Source: Blautia schinkii DSM 10518 (GTDB taxonomy: Bacteria > Bacillota > Clostridia > Lachnospirales > Lachnospiraceae). Taken from it: DNA of 64,000 bases. The stretch spans positions 62,001-126,000 of the forward strand of contig JNKJ01000011.1 in the NCBI GenBank assembly GCA_000702025.1. Reading direction: 5' to 3'. Shown one piece after another: positions 1 through 8,814 of the stretch; position 1 is the first letter of the stretch; each line of letters starts with the position of its first letter. The translations under genes were made by a program, and so were the position numbers. A model generated the notes under the pieces. The model had not been told where the DNA came from. It made no database searches and saw only the letters and a list, made by a program, of their open reading frames with translations.

Positions 1-1166
1 ACGTCCATCGATTCCGTGGTTTTCAAATAGCACCAGGGATTGTGTATTGCCTCCCATCCCGTAGGATGCTGTTACCGCCTGCGCCTTTTCCACGGGGCCG
101 GTGAACCTAAGATCCTGCCCGTGGTTATCAAAAACCAGCGGAGGATGGCCGGACATCTGCGCCCGAAGTGTTCCTGCCACATCTACACTGCAATCCATCA
201 CTTGGCCGCCCTGATCGTTCAGGCAGAGAGTTGGCTCTTTCTGTTGGTCAGGGAGTCCGGCAATAAAGGTCTGCATCTGCATATTTCTTGTTGCCATCAA
301 TGCGCCGGAAACATGGCCCAGGTTGATCGTTTCCTCTCTTTGATTGATATGGAAAGCCATGAATCCTTCCGTATCTATTTGATCCCCACCTGGATCTCCA
401 GTGCTTTTTTGAGTTTTTCCGGAAGTTTCTTGCCCCGTTCCGCTGACCGCCGCAGGATACCCAAGCATGCTTTCCTGCTTAAATAATATTTCCGGGGCGG
501 ATGTTCCTCCAAAATCTGCGACAAGAAAGATTCTTTTACGTCTCTGGGGGACTCCCCAGTATTGAGCGTCCAGGACTCTCCAAGCGACAGAGAATCCACT
601 TCCCAATATGGCCCCAGCAGATTTCCACCTCCCGGCCGGAGGTCGAGGAACAGATATGGTATGGTCGGCGATCCTGCAGATTTCCTCCAGGACCGCTCTG
701 AAATCTTCTCCGTTTGAAGATGAGAATGCTCCAGGGACGTTTTCCCACACCATGAATCGGGGAACAATTCCGCAAGGGTTAACTGTTTCATTTCCTCGTT
801 GTCTTTTGGCATCTGACTTTCTCATCTCCTTTACAATCCGGATCTGCTCCATAAAAAGTCCGGAACGCTCACCGGACAAGCCTGCGCGCTTTCCTGCGAT
901 GCTCAGATCCTGACAGGGTGATCCGCCCGTGATGATATCTACAGCCGGAAGTTCCGTCCCTTTTAATTTCGTAATATCGCCCACATGGAGCATCTCCGGG
1001 AACCGCTGCATGGTTACTTGGATCGGGAAAGGTTCTATTTCACTGGCCCATACCGGAAGGATTCCGTTCCGGACAGCAGATAAAGGAAATCCACCGATCC
1101 CATCGAACAGGCTTCCAAGACGCAGCCGGATTCCCGTTGATTTTCCTATTACAGAACTTTTCGCAT
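1..1166 (-). CDS. C5 cytosine-specific DNA methyltransferase, 3'-partial, frameshift at codon 3
   Basis: Orphan DNA (cytosine-5)-methyltransferase that would methylate element and host DNA. Read in the main frame, it shows the SAM-binding LGSLFDGIGGF, the catalytic GGSPCQDLS (PCQ), the ENV motif in VWENVPGAF, and the QRRKRIF motif VIII. The frame stays open to position 1, so the target-recognition and C-terminal part lie outside. The 5' end is broken: the only ATG with a good ribosome site (AGAGGTGAT, start at 1166) enters the wrong frame, and a stop follows after five codons. One extra A in the run at 1158-1161 would give MRKSSVIGKS and join the conserved frame. Either the gene is out of frame or the base is a sequencing error. 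It lies 48 bases downstream of a DUF6103 gene. With the adenine methylase near 18 kb it fits a role in escaping restriction. Confidence 0.85.
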
Positions 1167-1213
1167 GTCAATCACCTCTCGATTCGTTATTCATTGATCC
1201 TTCAGATGCATTG

Positions 1214-1474
1214 TTAAGGACTCTCTCCTGTATCTGCCGGCGCCTGTTCTTTTTTCTCCGGCCTGGGCCGCCTTGCTCTGGGCGCAGGATCTGCTGGTTC
1301 GCCAGAGCGCATCTCAATAAATTCCCGCACATTGGCCGGGACATGTTTGCCATAGAATCCTTCCATGGCTTTGGTCAGCTCATCTTCAAGCTGCAGATCT
1401 TTCTGCTCCATGTAGAGCCGGAGCGCAGTCAGCTTTTCCTCATCAAAGGAAATTGTTACATTGGTTTTCTTCAT
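1214..1474 (-). CDS. DUF6103 family small protein
   Basis: Protein of 86 residues starting MKKTNVTISFDEEKL, matching my recollection of the DUF6103 family found in clostridial conjugative elements. Function unknown. The N-terminal half looks like a ribbon-helix-helix type fold (a beta strand with alternating residues followed by two helices). The C-terminal third is a basic and proline-rich tail (PRARRPRPEKKEQ). The upstream in-frame ATG at 1489 is unlikely to be used because the ribosome site AAGGAGG lies inside those first codons, directly before the ATG at 1474. It follows the pentapeptide gene without a gap and precedes the C5 methylase. Confidence 0.7.
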   Translation of the reverse strand: MKKTNVTISFDEEKLTALRLYMEQKDLQLEDELTKAMEGFYGKHVPANVREFIEMRSGEPADPAPRARRPRPEKKEQAPADTGESP

Positions 1475-1485
1475 AGGTTCCTCCT

Positions 1486-2535
1486 TCACATGGAAAGAGC
1501 AGGCCCGGAGTCCTGGCTCCAGTCCTGCTCTTTATCACTTACATGATTCATTTTTGCCTGCCCCATAGGTGTCTGATGGAACACGGTACTGTCTGTACAG
1601 CAGTTCGTCCAGTCGGTCTGTTCCATGCGGCAATTCTGGATCAGTGCGCCGGAAAAGTTGCTGTGTGTAAAGATGGCTCCCCGGAAGGTACAGCCATCGG
1701 CCACCATCTTTTTAAAGCATGTTTCCTCAGCAGTGACGCCCTTGAGATCACAGGAGAACAAGGTTGCCTCTGTAAAATCAGAGAAGCACAGCTCCGCCTG
1801 CGCCAGATTCGTTTCATACATTCTGGTTCCTGCGAAGATGGCGCTGTTTAAATTCCGATGGCTCAGATTCAGTCCGGACAGATCGTATCCGGAGAAGTCA
1901 GCCTGTTCGCCACCCGCATCGTGAAGCCAGAGGACATGTTTGGCGCAAATCACATCGGCATCCTCCTGACTGAGCCGGGGAAGTTCTTTTTCTTCATGGG
2001 CATATTCCGGGTTCAGTTTGATGCACAGCTCATCGCCCAGGTCATCCAGATATGCAATCTCCGGGCGATCCTCCAGCATTTCAACAAGGAGCTGGGCTTC
2101 AACTTTGTCCAGCTCCATCTCATCTGTCAGTATCCGGTACATTCCGCTCTGCTGATCCGTGATGGCTTTCTGTGTGTATTGCTCCGCCATCTCAGCCATC
2201 TCCCGATTGAATTTTGCTATCGAAGGATATTGATCCAGGAGACAAAGCTGGCGGGCCTTGGGAAGAAAAGCATGGTAGCGGGCATAGTTATATCCCTCTG
2301 CGTCAACAAGAATACCATCCTCCTGGTTTTCTCCCAGCACCAATAGGCAGTGTCGGGTTCCGTCCGCATCCTGCCGCATGACTCCACGGTGTTTGGCAAT
2401 AAAATCATACTCCGCCAGCGGTGATTGGTAGAAGCGGGCATACTCGCTTTCAGACAGCTCCAACACTTTCTCTACCACACAATGCTGAGAGCGGATTTCT
2501 TCATCCTTGCGATGGAAAAAAGCATAGAGATCCAT
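1486..2535 (-). CDS. Pentapeptide-repeat protein with N-terminal unknown domain
   Basis: The first ~200 residues form a domain I know from other element proteins but cannot name with certainty (possibly DUF6329). Residues ~205-310 are pentapeptide repeats of the A(D/N)Lxx type (for example ADFSGYDLSGLNLS and GAIFTHSNFSGAL), which fold as a right-handed quadrilateral beta helix. Pentapeptide proteins such as Qnr/MfpA mimic DNA and bind gyrase, so a protective role during transfer is possible but unproven. The start is the ATG at 2535, 8 bases after GGAGG. The upstream GTG lies within the ribosome site. The protein ends with SQDSGPALSM, one of the shared tails described in the findings. Confidence 0.75.
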   Translation of the reverse strand: MDLYAFFHRKDEEIRSQHCVVEKVLELSESEYARFYQSPLAEYDFIAKHRGVMRQDADGTRHCLLVLGENQEDGILVDAEGYNYARYHAFLPKARQLCLLDQYPSIAKFNREMAEMAEQYTQKAITDQQSGMYRILTDEMELDKVEAQLLVEMLEDRPEIAYLDDLGDELCIKLNPEYAHEEKELPRLSQEDADVICAKHVLWLHDAGGEQADFSGYDLSGLNLSHRNLNSAIFAGTRMYETNLAQAELCFSDFTEATLFSCDLKGVTAEETCFKKMVADGCTFRGAIFTHSNFSGALIQNCRMEQTDWTNCCTDSTVFHQTPMGQAKMNHVSDKEQDWSQDSGPALSM

Positions 2536-2549
2536 TCTTGTCACCTCCT

Positions 2550-2975
2550 TTACCGCATAACAAGATCCGATGTCACGTCCTCAGTCTGTTCCTTGGTTGC
2601 GTCCGGTTCTGATGGATTCTCTGGTACACCTGCATTCTCCTGGTGGAGATGGTCATCGTAGATATTACAGCCCAGCAGAGAGAATACACTCCCCATACCG
2701 GATGCGCCGCCCTGATTACAGGACGGACAGTATTCCAGATGGTAAGACATTTCAATATGATCCTCTGTCATGATCAGCTCATTGATTTCTTCTTCCTGTT
2801 TTAACGCAATCACTATCAACCTTCCGGCATCACTGTCGGCGGAGAGGTCAAGCCCAAACCGATTTTGGATTTCCTCGAAGCCTACTGACCACCTGCCAGT
2901 TGTTGTCTGGCTGATTCCTTCCCGGACGAGGACATCCGCAATCTCTCTGGCCGTGAATTGTTTTTTCTTACTCAT
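2550..2975 (-). CDS. Uncharacterised ICE protein with CPSC motif
   Basis: Protein of 141 residues, not recognised. The N-terminus (KKQFTAREIADVLVREGIS) looks like a helix-turn-helix or helical bundle. A CPSC motif near residue 83 and a downstream Cys (GCNIYDD) could bind a metal. The C-terminus is acidic and polar. The start has GGAGC 7 bases upstream. A strong intrinsic terminator lies between it and the preceding gene, so its expression may need read-through or its own promoter. Confidence 0.6.
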   Translation of the reverse strand: MSKKKQFTAREIADVLVREGISQTTTGRWSVGFEEIQNRFGLDLSADSDAGRLIVIALKQEEEINELIMTEDHIEMSYHLEYCPSCNQGGASGMGSVFSLLGCNIYDDHLHQENAGVPENPSEPDATKEQTEDVTSDLVMR

Positions 2976-2992
2976 GTTGTTCGCTCCATTTC

Positions 2993-3025
2993 ATAAAAAT
3001 GGGGCGGCCTTTTTCGTGCCGCCCG
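2993..3025 (-). terminator. Intrinsic terminator inside the ICE operon
   Basis: On the minus strand, GGGCGGC, a 9-base loop and GCCGCCC form a perfect 7-bp GC stem followed by CATTTTTATG. It sits between two genes that are transcribed in the same direction, about 18 bases before the next start. Confidence 0.75.
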
Positions 3026-3049
3026 ATAGCTTTCGATATAACCGATCTG

Positions 3050-3760
3050 TCACATTCCCGGAGTAAATCCGGCAATGCTTTCGGGGCCTTCCGTAGCAGG
3101 TTCTTTATCCAAATCCTGATCTTCCCGAAGCGCAGGGCAGACTGTCTGGGAGAATCGATGTTCCTGGGGCTGGTATACATAGAGCCTGTCAATGGCGCTG
3201 CTGGATGTAAAGGCATTCAAAAGTGCCTGGGCCAGATCTTCATTTCCGACTTTCTGTATCCGCAGCTTCTGATTGTCCAAAAGCTCCTTGAGCGGAACCT
3301 GTTCCTGTCTGGCCTGAAAAGCGATGCGCTGGAGTAGTTTTTCGATCCGAAGCGGTTCTTCATTTTCTACAATCCAAAGCATATTTTCCGGTTCTTCCAT
3401 CTGGATCAGGGAGAGGGATGCCAGCTCCCAGGTATCCGCTGGGATGTATCCGCACTCCAGGACGCCATCGTCCGCCAGCTTTCTTATCGTTTCCGGAGCA
3501 ACTCCGGCATCGGAAAACATGGCCCCGTAAATAATCTCATTGGAAAGGCAAAGAATACGGAGACTCTCCTGAAAGGTTTCCGGACAGAAATTGTTTTTCA
3601 CATAGCATAGGGATCGGAAGATGTCATCCAGTTCCTGCTCCATACGGGAGCCGCAGCTATCCGCCATATCACAGGCAAACTCGATCCAGTCAAGCACCGG
3701 TGTCTTATTTTCGGAATCCACCATGTCTAATGTTTTCAATATAAAGTCTTTTAACAGCAT
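3050..3760 (-). CDS. Uncharacterised ICE accessory protein
   Basis: Protein of 236 residues, no family recognised. Mostly helical and acidic, with no signal peptide or membrane segment. The start at 3760 has AAGGAAGGAA directly upstream. A 6-bp stem (GGGAGC/GCTCCC, 3778-3797) without a T-run lies just before it. The protein ends with ESIAGFTPGM, an example of the C-terminal tail shared by many accessory proteins here. Confidence 0.55.
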   Translation of the reverse strand: MLLKDFILKTLDMVDSENKTPVLDWIEFACDMADSCGSRMEQELDDIFRSLCYVKNNFCPETFQESLRILCLSNEIIYGAMFSDAGVAPETIRKLADDGVLECGYIPADTWELASLSLIQMEEPENMLWIVENEEPLRIEKLLQRIAFQARQEQVPLKELLDNQKLRIQKVGNEDLAQALLNAFTSSSAIDRLYVYQPQEHRFSQTVCPALREDQDLDKEPATEGPESIAGFTPGM

Positions 3761-3809
3761 TTCCTTCCTTTCCCACAGGGAGCAGTGAGCAGCTCCCCAT
3801 GTTCATCCG

Positions 3810-4031
3810 TCACATCCGTACTCGAAGCCCCGCAAGCTGATCCGTTTTTACGCCGACCAGATACCAGCGTTCATCCATTTCAATGCGTGTAGGCACCCAT
3901 CGGCTGCCGATGAGGACATCAAAGCATTCCCCACAGTGCAGGCCGCCATAGTAACGCTCCAGGGAGAAGCGGATATCATATCGTCCGCTTTCCTCATCGT
4001 AAACCAGAGTTCCTTGTCGTTTCCGTTCCAT
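3810..4031 (-). CDS. DUF5348 domain protein
   Basis: Protein of 73 residues that is essentially one DUF5348 domain (GTLVYDEESGRYDIRF, GGLHCGECFDVL, WVPTRIE, WYLVG). The family is small, beta-rich and common in Firmicute conjugative elements. Function unknown. The start has AGGAGGATGTT immediately upstream. The gene lies 9 bases after the CHAP hydrolase gene, so it is in the transfer operon. Confidence 0.8.
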   Translation of the reverse strand: MERKRQGTLVYDEESGRYDIRFSLERYYGGLHCGECFDVLIGSRWVPTRIEMDERWYLVGVKTDQLAGLRVRM

Positions 4032-4040
4032 AACATCCTC

Positions 4041-4991
4041 CTATTGTGTTGGTGTTTCTGTATTACTGTTGTCAGTTTCGCCGCCCACCTGCAGAACGCC
4101 ATAGCCCAGGATTTCATAATAGCCCACGCTGTAGGAGCGCTCCCGGCAGGCATCCCCGGAATTTCCTTCGATGGTGTGGACGGTTCCATTCTCCACGCTG
4201 GCTACGATCCCCACATGGTCGGACACGCCATCCTGCCCATTGTCCGCCCAATCAAAGAAGATGATCATGCCGGGGGAAGGGGTTTCTGTTCCCGCCAGCC
4301 ATTGATTTCTCTGTTGGAACCAATTGACGCCATCCGAGCAGAGGGAGAACTTCGGGCAGATACCACGGTCAATGTAGCCGCACTGATCGGCGCACCAGGA
4401 GACGAAACAAGCGCACCATTCCACACGGGATTCGAATCCGTACCAGCTCCAGTAGGGCTGCCCGCCTTCGTTGCCGAGCTGAGACTGGGCCACGGAGACG
4501 ATCTCCTGATTGACGCCCACGATGAGCTGGGTAAACTCTGCCGCATCGATGTCTGTTCCGAAGGCGGCATTGACGGCGGCGATGAGCTGTTCATCTGTCT
4601 GATCCGGTGCGAAGCAGCCCACCAGCTTACTCACGAAATCCGGCTCAAAGGAAAATTCATAGAGGGCAGTCGTATAAAGCACCTGTGCCTCCCGCACCTT
4701 CTGCCAGTCATAACCGGCGGCTGTCATGGCATCCTCGATGGCATACATAGTGTCCTCCACGCCCTGGAGCTTGGCGAGTTCCTCGGCGGAGAGGTTCTGT
4801 TCTACCATCTGTTGAAGCTCTGCGGTATCGAATTCAATGGTACCGTTGAAGATGGAGACGATGGCCACGATGGGCATCACAATGATGATAATGATGCCCA
4901 GGACGATCCCGCCCACCACCTTGAGTACCTTTTTATCTGTGAGAAGGGATACGGCAATCTTTTTGAGCGCCGCACCCACTGTGGCACTCAT
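4041..4991 (-). CDS. CHAP-domain cell-wall hydrolase of the conjugation apparatus
   Basis: Membrane-anchored peptidoglycan hydrolase that locally opens the wall for the mating channel, like the hydrolase subunits of Tn916-type systems. A single transmembrane segment lies at residues ~24-46. A helical spacer of ~100 residues follows. The CHAP domain occupies ~165-300, with catalytic Cys in EWCACFVSW (C193) and His in SDHVGIV (H259). Unlike many homologues there is no additional lysozyme-like domain: the ~100-residue spacer is too short and lacks its motifs. The gene overlaps the end of virB4 by 4 bases (ATGA), so the two are translationally coupled. Confidence 0.88.
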   Translation of the reverse strand: MSATVGAALKKIAVSLLTDKKVLKVVGGIVLGIIIIIVMPIVAIVSIFNGTIEFDTAELQQMVEQNLSAEELAKLQGVEDTMYAIEDAMTAAGYDWQKVREAQVLYTTALYEFSFEPDFVSKLVGCFAPDQTDEQLIAAVNAAFGTDIDAAEFTQLIVGVNQEIVSVAQSQLGNEGGQPYWSWYGFESRVEWCACFVSWCADQCGYIDRGICPKFSLCSDGVNWFQQRNQWLAGTETPSPGMIIFFDWADNGQDGVSDHVGIVASVENGTVHTIEGNSGDACRERSYSVGYYEILGYGVLQVGGETDNSNTETPTQ

Positions 4992-6823
4992 CGGCCTCCG
5001 GCCTTTCCGAAGATGGCCGATTTATAGTCCGGCGCAATGACCTGTAAAAGATATCGCTCTATTCCGCACCGGTATAGGCAGGTGCCTCTCTCCGGATATT
5101 TGATCAGCTCAAACTCCGATGGCTCCACCTGGAGGGCATCCATAAACTCTGCCGGGTTGATCTGGCCGGGGTTAAAGAGGAACTGATGGGTGGGGATACT
5201 AAACAGCGGTTTTGTCATCTCGCAGACTTCCGGCATCAGGAAGTCATTGATGTTCTGGCTGGCGATGATGATCGCTGACTCCTTCTTCCGGACACGCTTC
5301 ATGGCGTTTCGGATATACTCGATGGAGGTCAGGTTGGTCAGGTACATATACAGCTCGTCAATGGCGGCTGCGGTATTCCCCTTACCCAGGAGCTGGTTGG
5401 ACATAAAGGAAAGCAGATTGAAGAGCATGGCATCCTTCAACCTGCGGTTAGTATCCATCAGCCCCTTCACGCCGAAGCACAGGAAGGCATCGTCCGTGAT
5501 GTTGGTGTAGCCATTGAAATACTTACTTTCCGATCCCACGCACATGGAATGGATGCCCAGGCATACCTGCTGGAGGGTTTCCTCTGTGTACAGGTACTTC
5601 CGCTGATTATCGTAGGTCATGAATTCTTCTTCGCACAGCTTATAGAAGTCCTCCATGATGGGGAAATCCGTAGGCTTTTTGGCGCTGTAGTCCGTGCTGT
5701 CGGTAATGCCGAACCGGGCATACAGCTTGGCCAGCAGGATCTCAATGGTGTCGATCTGCACATCCGTGAAATCCTTATAGGCCCGGAAGAAGTCCTTCAG
5801 GTAAGCGATGTGCTGGGAGAGCCTGGTCACTTTCCGGAAGGCCAGCGGTGTGGTGGCATCGATCTCGCCCTCCGTGCCATCGCCCCATGCCTTTGGCTCT
5901 AAGGGGTTGACAATGTACTCGCCGGACATGAAATCGATGTAGCAGCCGCCCAGGGCCTCCGTCAGTTCCTCGTATTCTGCCTCCACATCTAAGGCGATGA
6001 CCAGCTTTCCTGCCTCCCTTAAGTTGGTCAGGATCAGTTTTAAAAGATAGGATTTCCCCTGGCCGGAGTTGCCAAGGATCAGGATATTGCTGGTGGTCTT
6101 ATCCTCGCTGCGCCGGTCAAAGTCCACCAGGATATTGGTGCCATACTTATCCCGGCCCAGGTAGATACCACGGGGATCGGTCTTGCCGGAAAAGTTAAAG
6201 GGGTACAGGTTGGCTACGGAGCTGGCGGGCAGCACACGCTCGAACTGCGCCCCGAACTGATTGGCCCCCACAGGCAGAACAGAAAGATATCCTTCCTTCT
6301 GCCGGAGGGTGAGCCGGTCAACCGTGATCTTGGAGCGAGTCAGCTCCATGGCGATCTCTGACTGCAGCTCCTTTAAGGCATCCATGCCCTTGGCTTTCAG
6401 CTCAATAAACACGGAGCAATGGAGAAGCGGTTCCTTGTTTTTCCGAAGGTTGGCCAGAAGCTCCACCACATCCTGCAGATTTCCTTCGGCCTCGATGGTT
6501 TCATTCACATCGTTGCCGGTACTCATCAGCTTGTTCTTCCTGGTGGCGTTCTGCAGGATCTTCCTCTGTTCCATAGCCTCCACCAGCCGGTGGTAGATCC
6601 GAAGCGTCACGCCATTGCGGTCAGCAAGCTGGGAAAGGATGGCCTGTTCCTCGGTGGAGGGCGGGTACTCCCGGATGGCCCACACGCAGCGGTAACTGTC
6701 TCCAACGATATAGTGGTCGGAAAGGAACTTGATGGTACCCGGCAGGATGCAGTCGAAGAAGTCCTTGGTGCGGATTTCCTCCATCTGCTCCGGTGTCAGC
6801 ACCTTGGGTTTTCGTTTGAACAT
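4988..6823 (-). CDS. virB4: VirB4-family conjugation ATPase
   Basis: Cytoplasmic ATPase that powers channel assembly and transfer. Walker A is GNSGQGKS at residues 251-258, followed by LVIALDVEAEYEEL. Later motifs include AIDELYMYLTN (Walker B region) and IIIASQNINDFL. The length of 611 residues is normal for the Tn1549-type VirB4. The start at 6823 has AGGAGGTAAGAA just upstream. It is coupled to the CHAP gene downstream. A terminator-like hairpin separates it from the sortase gene upstream. Confidence 0.93.
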   Translation of the reverse strand: MFKRKPKVLTPEQMEEIRTKDFFDCILPGTIKFLSDHYIVGDSYRCVWAIREYPPSTEEQAILSQLADRNGVTLRIYHRLVEAMEQRKILQNATRKNKLMSTGNDVNETIEAEGNLQDVVELLANLRKNKEPLLHCSVFIELKAKGMDALKELQSEIAMELTRSKITVDRLTLRQKEGYLSVLPVGANQFGAQFERVLPASSVANLYPFNFSGKTDPRGIYLGRDKYGTNILVDFDRRSEDKTTSNILILGNSGQGKSYLLKLILTNLREAGKLVIALDVEAEYEELTEALGGCYIDFMSGEYIVNPLEPKAWGDGTEGEIDATTPLAFRKVTRLSQHIAYLKDFFRAYKDFTDVQIDTIEILLAKLYARFGITDSTDYSAKKPTDFPIMEDFYKLCEEEFMTYDNQRKYLYTEETLQQVCLGIHSMCVGSESKYFNGYTNITDDAFLCFGVKGLMDTNRRLKDAMLFNLLSFMSNQLLGKGNTAAAIDELYMYLTNLTSIEYIRNAMKRVRKKESAIIIASQNINDFLMPEVCEMTKPLFSIPTHQFLFNPGQINPAEFMDALQVEPSEFELIKYPERGTCLYRCGIERYLLQVIAPDYKSAIFGKAGGR

Positions 6824-6866
6824 TTCTTACCTCCTTGCCGCCGCTTTGCACCGGCAAGGGGATCAG

Positions 6867-6897
6867 AAAAGGCCGCTTTGCCTGATGCAAAACGACC
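6867..6897 (-). terminator. Terminator-like hairpin before virB4
   Basis: Minus strand: an 11-bp stem (GGTCGTTTTGC with GCAAAGCGGCC, two G-T pairs) with a 5-base loop, followed by TTTTCTG. It lies in the ~90-base gap between the sortase and virB4 genes, both on the minus strand. Confidence 0.65.
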
Positions 6898-6910
6898 GAT
6901 AGTTGATTGG

Positions 6911-7693
6911 TTATTCCGTTTTCGCAGCCACAATGAGCAGACGCCCATCCCCGCCGGATGAACCATAACAGGTAGACAGGGTGAGGAGCTGCTGGCCATA
7001 TGTCGGGATAATCCCGGTGTCATAGAGGGCACACTCCCTGGCATAGCGGATCTGATGCAGGAAATCCGTTTCTGTATCCACGGTAAGGAAACGGTACCAG
7101 GCATCCTCCTTCTGCACCTTCATCACGGAAAAAATGGTATAGAGTGCTTTGCCAGCGGCAGTTTCCAACTCAATGGTGGGATGCTCGGCATAGTAACTGG
7201 CATCCGTATAGTTTTTCAGGCTCCCGAACATGGTGCCATTCTTCATGTTGTGGCCATAGATGATTAAGTTTGCGCTCTCCAGGCTGCACCGGCCATCCAG
7301 GAAGGGGACGCCATTTATGCTGTACGCCCCATAGAAATCCTTCCGAAGATATTTCTCAGAATCCTCCGGGGTGTGCATCAGCGGATAGTCCACCGCTGTG
7401 CCGGGGATACAGATCCAGCCGATGCAGTCTGCGTTCTGCTCGAACAATAGGGCCAGGTTCCGCTGTTCCTCCTGCGGCTCCTGAGCTTCTACAGATTCCT
7501 CCGGCGCAGAGGATTCTGCCTGCGCATCCTCCGGATCTTCCGGCGCAGTTACCAGCTCCGCCAGATCCTCGAAGGTATCCTGCGCCTGCTTCTGCCTCCA
7601 CAGGTCATGGCCTGCCATGAAAACCGACAGCAGAACAACAAAAACCAGGACAGTGCCGATGACCGCCCTGGGGATTTTAGGCTTCTTCTTCAT
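6911..7693 (-). CDS. Class B sortase
   Basis: Transpeptidase that attaches sorting-signal proteins to the wall or to each other. N-terminal membrane anchor ~10-28. An acidic Glu/Pro-rich linker (~48-78) leads to the sortase fold with His148 (IIYGHNM), Cys242 (TLSTCYG) and Arg251 (GRLLIVA). The start chosen is the ATG at 7693 after GGGGAGGATTCCG. The upstream in-frame ATG adds a non-conserved basic extension. The likely substrate is the VPQTG-ended adhesin encoded at 12.5-16.1 kb in the same element. The TLSTC context is usual for class B enzymes. Confidence 0.9.
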   Translation of the reverse strand: MKKKPKIPRAVIGTVLVFVVLLSVFMAGHDLWRQKQAQDTFEDLAELVTAPEDPEDAQAESSAPEESVEAQEPQEEQRNLALLFEQNADCIGWICIPGTAVDYPLMHTPEDSEKYLRKDFYGAYSINGVPFLDGRCSLESANLIIYGHNMKNGTMFGSLKNYTDASYYAEHPTIELETAAGKALYTIFSVMKVQKEDAWYRFLTVDTETDFLHQIRYARECALYDTGIIPTYGQQLLTLSTCYGSSGGDGRLLIVAAKTE

Positions 7694-8291
7694 CGGAATC
7701 CTCCCCGTCAAAGAACTGCTCTCCATCCGTGTCCGGCATCTGGTCACCATTCATGGATGCTTCAAAGTAGACCGCCAGGAAACGTTTGATTTCCGCCTTC
7801 TTCATCCGGTGGGTTTCAAAGCCCTGCTCCGAGACCACCTTTTCGATCCGGTTGGCGGTATTAAACACCTGTTCCGGCTTCAAATTTTTGCATCGGCCAA
7901 TGAGCAGGAATTGTCTGGCGGTAGCCATTTCCGTCTGGATATCATCAAGAAAGTCAATATCCCTCTTGATGATCTTCCGCACCTTGGGATTGGTTTCTTC
8001 CTCAAGCCGAGCCTGCAGATAGGTTTTATTATCATCGAAGCACTCGCAGGAGTCGGTACAGGTAACCTCGATATCCGGCACGGCGGACAGCACCATCATC
8101 AGGTGATGGATCTTAATCTCAATATTGGTCCTGGACAGAACGGAGATATTGGTGGGCGCGATCATATAAAATAAAAGCTCATATTTTCCCACGGCAAGCC
8201 CGTACTTGGTAAAAGTCTTGATGCCAAGAAGCTCCTGGGTGGAGCGCCCTTTTTTCTTTTTCTGACGGGTTCCTTTTTCCTTCTTCGCCAC
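7677..8291 (-). CDS. Conserved conjugation protein related to the VirB4 N-terminal region
   Basis: Protein of 204 residues with the pattern YGLAVGKYELLFYMIAPTN, then TCTDSCECFDDNKTYLQARL and MATARQFLLIGRC. This recalls the N-terminal non-ATPase domain of TrsE/VirB4 proteins, here a separate gene in the standard place between PrgI and VirB4. It is probably a component of the channel base. A strongly basic N-terminus (KKEKGTRQKKKKGR) and acidic C-terminus (GEDSDEEEA) flank it. The start is GTG at 8291, 8 bases after GGAGG. The in-frame ATG at 8306 overlaps the ribosome site. The 3' end overlaps the sortase start by 17 bases. Confidence 0.75.
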   Translation of the reverse strand: MAKKEKGTRQKKKKGRSTQELLGIKTFTKYGLAVGKYELLFYMIAPTNISVLSRTNIEIKIHHLMMVLSAVPDIEVTCTDSCECFDDNKTYLQARLEEETNPKVRKIIKRDIDFLDDIQTEMATARQFLLIGRCKNLKPEQVFNTANRIEKVVSEQGFETHRMKKAEIKRFLAVYFEASMNGDQMPDTDGEQFFDGEDSDEEEA

Positions 8292-8296
8292 AGGGA

Positions 8297-8557
8297 TCAC
8301 CTCCATTCAAAGTATTGCTGGGTAGAAATAAAGTAACGTACCGCATACCGCATAAAGTCCAGGACAGTGGTGTCATCCATCCGGATGCTTAAGAATCCAA
8401 AGCACAAGGTAACCGCAGCCGGGACAAAAAAGCCGAGCTGCACCAGGGCCAGCACCGACAGCAGTGTTGCGATACACAGGATGGCAAAATCCCGCAGCCC
8501 CCACAGCCACAGGTTGGCGGTAGCTTTTAAGTTTTGCGGGTAAAGATAGGTTGTCAT
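8297..8557 (-). CDS. PrgI-family conjugation membrane protein
   Basis: Protein of 86 residues with two closely spaced transmembrane segments (~24-40 and ~42-60). This is the PrgI arrangement that precedes VirB4 in Gram-positive type IV secretion systems and resembles VirB3. The start at 8557 has GGAGGAATCTC upstream and overlaps the preceding gene by 4 bases. The downstream gene begins 5 bases past its stop, using a ribosome site inside its last codons. Confidence 0.85.
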   Translation of the reverse strand: MTTYLYPQNLKATANLWLWGLRDFAILCIATLLSVLALVQLGFFVPAAVTLCFGFLSIRMDDTTVLDFMRYAVRYFISTQQYFEWR

Positions 8558-8802
8558 GAGATTCCTCCATTCCTTGATAAATTTTCAGCCCGTTCCAGCA
8601 GATCGTCCTGTAAACTTCCGGGCGGCACATAGCCCGCCATTTCTTTTAGGGCTTCTTCATCTTCCCACAGATGAAAGATGGTCAGATATCCTTGTACAAA
8701 GCGATCCAGACCGGCCTGTTTGGTGGACAGATTTTTTCCCTGGCAAACCGCCGCCATCTTTCGGATGCTGGCCACAGCTTCTGGTTTGATTTTCATACTC
8801 AT
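8554..8802 (-). CDS. Small conserved transfer-operon protein
   Basis: Protein of 82 residues, soluble and helical. No family recognised. It sits between the VirB6-like and PrgI genes and is coupled to PrgI by ATGA overlap, so it probably belongs to the transfer machinery or its assembly. It carries no membrane segment and lacks the accessory-protein C-terminal tail. The start at 8802 has GGAGGAAATCGT upstream. Confidence 0.6.
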   Translation of the reverse strand: MSMKIKPEAVASIRKMAAVCQGKNLSTKQAGLDRFVQGYLTIFHLWEDEEALKEMAGYVPPGSLQDDLLERAENLSRNGGIS

Positions 8803-8814
8803 ACGATTTCCTCC

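Noticed and set aside
375..812. Minus-strand frame opening MPKDNEEMKQL inside the methylase region
   Set aside because: It is in another frame of the C5 methylase gene, whose own frame carries the PCQ, ENV and QRRKR motifs.
3936..5027. A 363-codon plus-strand frame opposite the CHAP hydrolase gene
   Set aside because: No ribosome site or family resemblance. The minus-strand gene has catalytic motifs and coupling to virB4.
7677..8291. Possibility that this gene and virB4 are one gene split by a frameshift
   Set aside because: The two are separated by the sortase gene, and each has its own ribosome site and complete domain. The arrangement is typical of related ICEs.
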